Assembly (NCBI RefSeq): GCF_000003815.2
Contig: NC_049983.1
Coordinates: 14,926,769-14,990,768, forward strand
Reading direction: 5' to 3'
Source of the DNA: Branchiostoma floridae
Taxonomy: Eukaryota > Chordata > Leptocardii > Amphioxiformes > Branchiostomatidae
DNA: 64,000 nt
Program-made: the position numbers and the translations under genes
Shown here: positions 55,202 through 64,000 of the stretch, one piece after another
Position numbering within the stretch: the first letter of the stretch is position 1
Layout: each line of letters begins with the position of its first letter
The notes under the pieces: model-generated
Database searches by the model: none
Told to the model about the DNA's origin: nothing
What the model saw: only the letters and a program-made list of their open reading frames with translations

Positions 55202-55338
55202 ATGCTAGGGTTACATTTCAAAACCGGGGCCCGGCCGGGTTCTTTGCGGAAACGAAAAGACAACATAACACATCAAACGCAAGATTTGTTTACATTTCAT
55301 GATATTTCCGACCCGGTTTGGAAAAGTCGCCCTAGCAT
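55202..55338. mobile_element. MITE with imperfect terminal inverted repeats
   Basis: Begins atgctagggttacatttc and ends (inverse) atgctagggcgacttttc; both arms continue into aaaccggg. Length 137 bp, no coding capacity. It makes part of a spurious 128-codon frame on the plus strand. Superfamily unknown. Confidence 0.6.
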
Positions 55339-58300
55339 TAAAAACGTATTGCTGGTCTCAGAAAAAACATGTGTCATAACTTTCAAACCAACACGTGTGC
55401 TTTTGCCTGTCAGCTATATCAACTTTCCCGAATCGATGTTTATAAACTTCAAAGCGGCCAGTACCATTGATTGATAATAGAAGAAGTGAAAATGGGGCGT
55501 TTCCCAACCAAGCTGGATATCTGTAATTAGGTCAAGACAAGCATAATCCATTGAATGAAGACAGAGATTAAATGGATAAGTGCAAAGGAGACCGTGTAGC
55601 ATATAAATTTACTACGATAAAAAAAACTTTGACTGTTCTCGATTAAGATCTCGGTGGTCAGATTGCTATAAGCTTTTATCACTAAAAACGTACACTGGAC
55701 ATGCCATGCCCTCAATGCTGCAATGAGTGTGACAACTTATGAACAAAAGGTCCGGTACAATGTACGACACAATAAGTCTCAACTACTCCTATGGTTTCAC
55801 TTTTCTTGGCTCCACGGCAAGTTTTGAGAGGGAGGGGTTGAGTAATAACCGTCATTACTATGGGCTTCCGACCGTCAACGGGTCGATTATAACGTCCGAG
55901 CAACGGCCAGTCACTGTGCCATACATTACCATTTACTGCGGGGCCATTATTCTGATAATGAGAAGCCAATCGATAAACTCATTCCGCTTCTGTGTTCTGA
56001 CGACGTATAATGGCCCGGTGATGGTCAGGAAAGAGTCATAGGGGGCAGCTACAAATGAGTCCTGATGGAAGGTACAAACTACCCGGTCGTGCGCATAGGT
56101 CTTTCCCCGGTTCGCACTTCATCACCGCTGCCACCCCCACGATCAGTGCCCACAGACTATTGGGAAACAGCGATAAACGGTCCATTCATACAAAACACAT
56201 CGATAGAAAACCACAAGTAATGTTCCTAGCAACAAATTACATTATTTCCCAATTGCATTACGATGAATTTTTGAAAGGTGGGGAGGAAGTCTCAAAGACA
56301 TTCTAGAACCAGGTCGTGTTACTTTGGGCAAGAACACTTTTCCATATCCGGATTCAGCACACATCCCCTTGGCACTCCCCTTGGTGCTGAATATCTAACT
56401 GTTAGTACATAGTCTCAATCGGCGGCAAACCTGTACTCTACAAACTACATCACAGTCTTCCTGTCCTTGTTGAGGTATCCGAGGTCGACACACATATTAA
56501 ACGTCTTCTGCTTTCTATCAATGTCGATTTGACGACTTAGGCCGTAGATGTAGATGAGGTAGAACATGGGATACCGATATAACAGCCTGCGTGGCCAAGT
56601 GGACGTGAGCGTTTGTCTATTTGTCTTTCCCAGCAAACAGGATCAGAAAGAGGCGGTCCAAATATTCCGAAATAGAATTCAACCACGCTCTACGAATTAT
56701 CTGAACATCGCATCGACAATTAAAAGTACATTAGATATAACATGGTATTAAAGTTGGGTGTTATGTGAGGACACCAACATAGCGGATTTTGGTGCAAATA
56801 CACTTCCTCCGTCGCACTAGCATGGCTACCTGCAGAATATCTACGATCTTCAAAGTGTTACCCTTGATATAGTCACCGCCTATGCCATATGGCTCTTATC
56901 TATCTACCAATATGTATCTATCTTTTACAGTCACTATAGCATTCTAAAAAATAACAGGTTTGCAAGAGGAGGCAGAAAGTAATAAACGTAATCTACACAA
57001 TCTGTATAGCACAAACATATTGACGCCGCCACATACCTTCTCAGCTAGCACCACCAGTTCATTCGGTCAGGATCAACATTCAGGTTCTGACATACACTTC
57101 CAGGAAATAAGTATAACAGCGGAAGGTCTTCCTGAGATCGAGACCTGTCTCCATAACTTTGTCTTGCCGGCTTTCCTTGGCCTTCGAAGACATCGACAGG
57201 TATTTCGACCGGTGGGCGTGAATGCATGCAGCGCGTCCAATCTAGGCGACCCCCTAAGTCGTTCCCAACTGCAATCAACATCAATTATTGAGGAAGCTGC
57301 CGGGCCAGGTCGTCCCAATTAGATACGGCTCAAGGGAAACCTTGAACACTTGCCTTTAACGCATTATGAACGCCACTGGAGAAATCTTTATCAAGCAAAT
57401 TCTACCCAGGAGTTGGCACTTTCCGTGGTAGTTGCAGTTGTTTAGTAAAGAAGGTGGCGCCCTCTATCACTTTGAACCACATTTTGCCCATGTTTCGTAT
57501 CATTACGTTGAAATTGAACGAGTGTTGCTTCATGCATACAGATTATGGTAACGTTATGCTAGCTCCAATAGATTTTATACTCTTCTAACAGCTGATAACA
57601 AAGTATGTACTGCACTTGAACAGGGCGTTTCAACGGGATCTTTATAGAGACAAGGCGAGATATAAACAACTTAACACACACACACACGCCCTGAATCTGT
57701 TCTCATGACGATTCAAATTTCTTTGCGGACCTCTCCATCAGTGCCATTACGTTTCCTCTAAGGGATCAGAGGTGAATGATTAATTGGCTAAATGAGGAGA
57801 GTTCCATCCTCAGTGTGTCGCTGGCTGACCCCTGATACACACCATCGATCACCACATCTTAATAAGACGGTCCCTTACAAGATAATTTCATCAGATGTCA
57901 AAGATTCTGAGCACAGCCGAAAATAGAAGGTTCGGTCACAAACTTCAGTCCACAGGGGCGCCATTGTTTGACAATACAGGAAACGAATCATACCTACACA
58001 CCATGGTGCAAAAGAGTTACGTAATCACTTTGTGAGTCTTCTTTGTTGTAGAAGAACAGATAGCCACAAATATTAAAGTCTTAAAAGCATACAATAAGAA
58101 TATGAGAATGTTGACATGACAGACATTCTACGCAGGTGCAGAAACATCCATAGAGAGATAGTCCATACTTGTAGCTTAGTCGGTTGGGCGCTCAGGGAAT
58201 AGTTTCCATCGTCAAAAATTTATACGAAGTGCGTCCCAAAAGAGAGCCTTGTCACGTGCAGTGGGCAGAAGGTGCAGGAGGGCAAGTATCCGTTTGTTCC

Positions 58301-61032
58301 CTTGCCACACCGAATCAGTGTGAGTGAATGGGCGGAAGCTTTCAAGCATACCCAACCTGACACTAACCTCTGGGTCAGTCGAGGTGCACAACTCATAAAG
58401 GCCATATGGTATACAGCGGGAAGACTAGATAATGCCATCTTCTAACATTATACCAAATTCTATACACTCTCAGTAGCCTTTCCTTGCTCTTCAAGCTTCC
58501 AGCAATATAGACCTTTTTTCGTATTATGTCAATGAAAGTATTAAAGTTACAGTTATGCACTATACAGCACATTACATAATCTATATCCAGTTGAGAAACA
58601 GTTATCTCACGTATCGTGCACTTGATTTAGGTAACCTAGAGAATCTGCAAAAGAAAGCGACTGACGTGTTGTATATCAAGATGAATGGTGCACAGTAATG
58701 CGACTCTCCCCTGGTAAAATCTGTCCAGAGACACCCACTCTACTGGAACCTTCAAAACCATAAATAACCCATCCACCGCCACGGAATTAGGAGTAACAAC
58801 CCTTCCTATAATTTACATGCCGTAATCCGACTATACATCAAACTTTCCATGGTCATGGTCGCAATTTAAGGTAGAATAGTTGTAATTGGTTCTTCCATCA
58901 TCCGGCTGACGAGTCCGTTAAATGATGGGCTCATTACGAACATGTATGTCGACATATGGTAAGGCGTATTACGTTGCAGTCTCTGACAATAAAGAGTTCC
59001 TCTCTATTCCTGGATAGTTCGCTCCCGAAGTCGACCTTGAATCTCTGCCAGCTTGTGCCTAGATACGCGTTCTCTAGTGTAGAACATGTACTAGCCATTC
59101 GCTTCTTCTAGTTACATTTCATTAATACATGGACGTCATTAAATCACCCATGATTGCAAATTAACCATTCCAAAAATTTCTACGGCATATGTGGATTATT
59201 CGCTTAACCCCAGCTTCTGCCGAATGCACATATTTAATGAGAAATTGATTGCTTTGTCTTAAGCTCTGTGTGACGTAATTTGCCAAATGCTCAAACTACG
59301 CGCATCTCCACTGCGAGACCAATCACAAAGTTTTGTTGGAGAACTCTCCATTGATTACCGCATCAACTCAGTAAGTACAAGCACCACAGGCCTATCTATC
59401 TGGAGAATTGCTTCCCCTTTTCAAATATTACAGCCTACCACAAAAGTATATAGTCGGTCCCCTGGCCACTATATCTCCATTTATCTTCGTAAAACGGGCT
59501 TTGGGGTTTATTTCGCTTGTGATCGTATGGACATCAGATTTGATCACTTCCATAAATCCGCCACTTTTTCCTGGATTTAGATATTGGAATACAATAAGGA
59601 GCCTGGATTCGAGCAATAGGATTGTGAAAGCAATCGATGGCAATTTGTAGAACGGGGCAAACCAAAATAGACCTGTTCTTCATCACCGCCTCACTTGTTC
59701 TGTTACACATGGGGCTTCAATTGTACCGTGAATGTCACTGAACATAACATAGCAAAGGTACACGTAAAAATGTATTGTACAGGTTTTAAGGTACAGTGGG
59801 AAATGGTGAAGACGCCAAGGGATCATATGGAGAACGACTGAAGGGTTTGAACACAAGCGAATACAGATTCGGACGACAGACTTTTCATTTATTCATTCAT
59901 TTATTCTTCTTGGCGACAGTTGGTTGAGTTCGTTGTCCCTCGGTCAGACTGACTGATTTTCAAGAGAGCCCAACACATGGGACACAAAACAAATTATTAA
60001 AGCCGATATGAAAGTAAATTACAGATAAATCATCACAACTCGTCATTTGCATACATGTTGGGCTGCTCAAAAAATAAACCCTTAAAAATTACAGGTTTGC
60101 CAAATCCANNNNNNNNNNNNNNNNNNNNNNNNNNNNNNNNNNNNNNNNNNNNNNNNNNNNNNNNNNNNNNNNNNNNNNNNNNNNNNNNNNNNNNNNNNNN
60201 NNNNNNNNACATAGCTCTCAACATAAAAATACACATGCGTTGTATCAGGTGCAGCCTTATGTTATGCCTTGCAATTGTACTTTGATCTGCAGTAGTTCAG
60301 ATATAAATAATCCTTAGTAAGTCTATCAGTGACGATCTACACGTTAACCGTTCTTGAGAGAAAAAGGTTTTGTGTCTCATGAAAGATGCCACTCATACAT
60401 GCCTTCATAGCTGCCAGCACTTCATGCCCTGGGTCATGGAATCTAGCTATAGACTTTTACAAGTTTTAAGATGTTTTCCACAGTTTTTATTTATCGGTTT
60501 ATCTATATTCATTTCCCTGCACGTTCATCCATCAATGCATTTGTGTTTCCTTTTATTTAGTAATGGATCGTAGCTATCGCTTGTTACCCTGGAAATGGAA
60601 AAAATTGACGTCACATCCAATTGAAATGTCGATACAACGTTGACGTACCCATTACTAAAAGAGATAATGCTTTAAAGTCACAATACAGTTGAAGCGTAGT
60701 TGAACCAGTGGTAAAGCTTCATTGCCCTTTAGCCTATTTTCATATTTGCTTTGAGACAAAGACAGGTACAATGTGACACTGTACTCTGTGAGGTTAGAAA
60801 CTGATTTTAGCAGTGCAACGAACAACTTATAAAAATAGTACTAATAGTAACATTACTAACATGGAATGGTAATATATGACATCTTACAATTAGCCTCTTC
60901 AGTACAGACAAGAATTAGACTATAGAAAAATATGTATCGTTTTGGGGGTAACTCCGCTTTACGAGACGCGCCCTCCCTGCCCACTCTCATCATGCCAAGA
61001 TATTCATTGAAAAGGATTCTTCTTTTAAGACC
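55339..61032. other. Intergenic, no gene seen
   Basis: Contains a CA-rich run (about 57675-57687), an attc-rich run (59885-59907) and a 100-N gap (60109-60208). A 120-codon plus-strand frame at 56960-57322 is GC-rich but not recognised. Confidence 0.45.
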
Positions 61033-61080
61033 GATGTTACCCTTTCCTGGAAGCTCCAAATCCAAGCCAGAGACCCCGGT
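61033..61080 (+). repeat. Source copy of a 48-base inverted duplication
   Basis: Identical over 48 bases, in inverted orientation, to 61464-61511 inside the neighbouring MITE. Confidence 0.9.
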
Positions 61081-61145
61081 CCTATGAAGAAACCGTGGGG
61101 GATCCAAAAGTAAGACCCACTGACCTGACCTGAGCCCGCTCACAA

Positions 61146-61262
61146 ATGGGTGGGATCGGCGGTAAGCCTGTGGACACGGCCCGCTACGTCCCCGCTGCCG
61201 CTCCGATGCCAGCCAAGATGTATAAGTCAGCCAGGCAGTTTGCCAAGTTAAGTGAAATCTGA
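61146..61262 (+). CDS. Possible small protein or terminal exon (38 residues)
   Basis: ATG to TGA reading MGGIGGKPVDTARYVPAAAP and MYKSARQFAKLSEI. The codons are G/C-ending and the composition (basic, Ala/Pro-rich) looks coding against an AT-rich background. An in-frame TGA lies just upstream, so it is either a short protein or the last exon of a gene whose other exons I cannot see. A second frame across it is also open. I do not recognise it. Confidence 0.25.
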   Translation: MGGIGGKPVDTARYVPAAAPMPAKMYKSARQFAKLSEI

Positions 61263-61341
61263 TATCCTTCCCGTGTGCACCCTAGCACTATACATCTGTA
61301 CAACTTGCCGGTAACACCTTGCAGCAGAAGTAGATACCTAT

Positions 61342-61575
61342 AGGTGGTATCTCACTGCACTAGGGGCACAGGTGCGGCACTGCGGGGTTCGAAAGATTAC
61401 TCAACGAATTTTTGAGATCAAGAACTCATTTTCTAACGTGTTGTGTAAGTCATGCTTTTACGTACCGGGGTCTCTGGCTTGGATTTGGAGCTTCCAGGAA
61501 AGGGTAACATCAACGCCGCAGTGAACGAACTCCGCAGTGACGCACCAGTGCCCCATGTACTGTGAGATACCACCT
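61342..61575. mobile_element. MITE copy 2, carrying a captured 48-base segment
   Basis: Terminal inverted repeats of about 60 bp begin ggtggtatctcac and include ggggcac, ggtgcg and cactgcgg. Within them the sequence follows copy 1 (7403-7580): gaaaga, actcaacgaatt, aagtcat and cttttacgta. After that, bases 61464-61511 replace the AT-rich core and are an inverted copy of 61033-61080. Copy 1 lacks this segment, which places the capture after the family arose. Confidence 0.8.
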
Positions 61576-62636
61576 TATGGATGCAACAGTGACTCTTTGT
61601 AACTCAATGTCTTTTCCTTCAGGCTTCTCAGATACGCATCATCATGAACAAACTTATTTGCTTTCACCCACTAGAACTACTCTTTACCCTGGCACTCCAT
61701 CAGTGTGGTTGGTGATAGGTGAGGTCTTGGAAGAGAGGTTTAAAAGTGCTATCAATTCCTACTCTAGAACGCACAGTCAACCATTTTGAAAAATATGCCC
61801 GATGACTCTGCACATCTATAATACGGCCAGCTAAAAGGTTAATGTCTTTTCACGACTTCACTGCACTTTCTGCTCTGCGTTAAACTGAACATGCACAAAT
61901 GATGGAGTCTTTGCTTGCCGGGCGGGATGCAATCATAATCACTTAGGCAGGAAATGCGCTTGCCTTTCGATTGCCTGTAGAAATGCTCATATATTTTCCC
62001 AGATACGCGATCTGAACCACTTGTGGAAGCAATGTTTGAATAGAGCCTCTCTGTTTTACTGCAAGGCATCACCAGATGTGTGCGAGTTCAAATGAAGCTT
62101 AAGCCTCCTCTACCATTCCCCAAATACTAGTGTAGACGATGCCAGAAGTGATCGGTAGACAATACTCTGTATTCGGTTGGGAAATTACTGAATAAGAGGG
62201 AGTTTCATCAACCCGCATCGTGGTTCTAAATAACATATGTCAGGGGATAACATGATAATCATAAGCAATTGTCTCATTGTTATATTTTTTTCCGCAACAA
62301 ACCCCAAGGCTGACAGCATATGAAAACTTCAAAGCACATGTCCCATCATTGACATTGAAAAGGAAGCTCCAAGTGAAGTGGTTCGACTTGTTGTCTCTCT
62401 CATTTGGAAAGATGACTTGTATTTTCTCCTGGTTAAAGCCTTTCTCTATTCCTGTTGTCCCTAGGGTTTAATTAATCTTAAGTTGTAGTTCCATTGCGTA
62501 GAGGCCTGGAGAGACATAGTTGTGTTTACTGGGGAAGCAAAACGCATCCTTCTTTACGTTCCTGCCAGCCGTATATGTTGATAATCTCTTGAAGGTCCGT
62601 TCTGGTAATACTGCATGTATCCAAGTCTAATGCAAA
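61576..62636. other. Intergenic, no gene seen
   Basis: Short frames without recognisable content. Confidence 0.5.
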
Positions 62637-62768
62637 TGTTCATAAAGTTGAAATGTAAGTAATGATCATAAAGTTGAAATGTAAGTAATGTTCATAAAGC
62701 TGAAATGTGAGTACTGTTCATGACGTTGAAATGTAATTGATGTTCATAAGGTTGAAATGCGAGTGGTA
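62637..62768 (+). repeat. Minisatellite, 26-base unit, five copies
   Basis: Unit ttcataaagttgaaatgtaa plus gtaatg. Copies one and two are nearly identical; copies three to five have one to several changes each. Confidence 0.9.
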
Positions 62769-63901
62769 CATTTAAAGTGAATGGCAATACGGCATATTTA
62801 GGACACGTCTCCTCCAACTGTCCTTTCTTGGGAGCTGGATTAGGAAATAGTGACTGTGGATTACAGTTAGAAGGGTTACGGACCTTTTAATCCCAACAGG
62901 ACTAAACTGGGAGATCATCTCGGTCATTGGAGGATTGATAATGACAGTCTGTTTTGATCCTTAAGACCCTTTTGCCACAGCGTGGATATCCGATCTCGAC
63001 GTCATGAAACTTTTATATCTCTCATGCTAGCGTTGATTTGGTTAGGCGGATTTCTCCCTTAATTTCGTAGAACCACTTTATACAGGGAATCTTCCGCACA
63101 TTCAAGTATTTGATTTTCATCGATCGCTCCCAGCACAGCTTGCTGAAAGATCTGAGAGATAGCATATGTTCGGCATCAAGCACCAGGAAAGGATTTTACA
63201 ACATCGAATATACACAGATTTGCAGAAGAACAATATTTCAGATATGGATAGAAAAGTTCGGGTATTAAATCCTTGCAGTTTGCCAGTGAATGATACCAAT
63301 GGGAAGATTGCTCGGAACGTTTATATATTCCACACACAGAATCTACATGGCCGGTTAATTAATCATTTGGGAGTTGTAAATATGGATGGGTGACCTTCAG
63401 ATAGAGTAGGGGTGGAAAATATTCATCAATCTTGACTGCAGAATTAGAATAGCTAGCTAGGTGGACGTTTTGTGGCCGGAGGTGTTAGCCGACTTAATGG
63501 GGTCTGTGATCTCGGCATCCTGTATACTTTTTGAGTGGTCTCACTGGGTGAAGATCAGGCCATAGCTGCAAGCGGGTGTGCTTTTAGTGAGCTAGAAACT
63601 ACGATTGGCAAGGTGGGATGTAAAATGGACTAACGCAGGAAAAAAAGAACAGTTACCATAAAATTAAAGTCATCAAGCTGCTTAGTTTAACGGTAAATGT
63701 CTGGATGAAACTGCTGAATGAATGGCAGGAGGTCTGGCTGAATGTCACGTCAATATCACTAAAACACCTTAGATCATAGAACAATAACGTTACGTAATAC
63801 AGCATCCTGTCCATTTTATATGCCGGTGTCCCTTGCCTGTTCGTTTCTTCTAGCAAGCTATAAGTCTATGTCATCCACTACCAAATAATGCAGATCTACC
63901 A
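62769..63901. other. Intergenic, no gene seen
   Basis: No coding or repeat structure was recognised. Confidence 0.5.
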
Positions 63902-64000
63902 TAGCCTGGGTACCATCCGATTTCTACCGGGGCTTCTTACAATTGCTACCCTAAAAAAATAGTTTTTAGGGCTATGAATGTAAGGAACCCCGGTAGAAAT
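63902..64000. mobile_element. Fold-back element cut by the right window edge
   Basis: Starts tagcctgggtaccatccga. Then atttctaccgggg...ccctaaaa is mirrored by ttttaggg...ccccggtagaaat up to the last base, so about 20 bases of the right arm lie outside. The end TAGCCTGG is shared with the MITE at 1868-1988. Confidence 0.75.

Noticed and set aside
56583-56615. tRNA-Ser/Leu-like D-arm (gcgtggccaagtgga)
   Set aside because: No matching T-arm or acceptor stem is seen downstream; probably chance or an old SINE relic.
58168-58200. tRNA-like A box (tagcttagtcggttgggcgctc)
   Set aside because: No B box follows at tRNA spacing and no cloverleaf can be formed, so there is no tRNA call.
58905-58945. 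ctgacgagtcc, which looks like a hammerhead core
   Set aside because: A stem gagtcc/gggctc can form, but the required GAAA after it is absent (attacgaac), and the motif is better explained as a simple hairpin ccatcat/atgatgg.

Overview
The window is animal (metazoan) genomic DNA: coding regions are split into short exons with GT-AG introns, non-LTR retrotransposon remnants and fold-back elements are common, and seven runs of N mark assembly gaps (844-943, 22162-22261, 31510-32456, 34513-34612, 36439-36603, 40508-40910, 60109-60208). Gene content (a single group II-type metabotropic glutamate receptor with a long divergent tail, a SWIM/YqaJ-type gene, CR1/L2-like LINEs, many short inverted-repeat elements) suggests an invertebrate deuterostome, most likely an amphioxus (Branchiostoma). 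The species is inference, not proof.

Left end (1-4,300): a minus-strand gene is reconstructed from five in-phase exons (3698 down to 1265). Its product has a SWIM zinc finger followed by the start of a YqaJ-like recombinase/exonuclease domain. The 3' part of the gene is not visible; it is either off the left edge or in the N gap. One of its introns holds a 121-bp palindromic MITE with a perfect 9-bp target duplication. From 4,567 to 7,580 there is a nest of mobile elements: a 5'-truncated LINE with a 13-bp target duplication, a longer CR1-like LINE (minus strand) with one in-frame stop, and a MITE with 16-bp terminal inverted repeats.

Centre (8,096-22,626): a complete group II metabotropic glutamate receptor (GRM2/GRM3-like) gene on the minus strand. 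Eight coding exons join in phase to 3,081 nt, giving a 1,026-residue protein with signal peptide, Venus-flytrap glutamate-binding domain (all ligand-contact residues kept), nine-cysteine linker, seven membrane segments and an unusually long, charged, proline-containing C-terminal tail. Introns hold fold-back elements, minisatellites and a possible alternative last exon. One fold-back carries a hammerhead-ribozyme-like motif.

Right part (22,700-64,000): about 41 kb with no confidently recognisable gene. It holds a YY1/CRE promoter-like cluster, a LINE tail, a pogo/Tigger-like MITE, a TTAA-flanked palindrome, a segmental tandem duplication, a short minisatellite, a MITE that has acquired an inverted 48-bp copy of sequence lying about 0.4 kb away, and a fold-back element cut by the right edge. 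It is plausibly the 5' intergenic/regulatory territory of the receptor gene.
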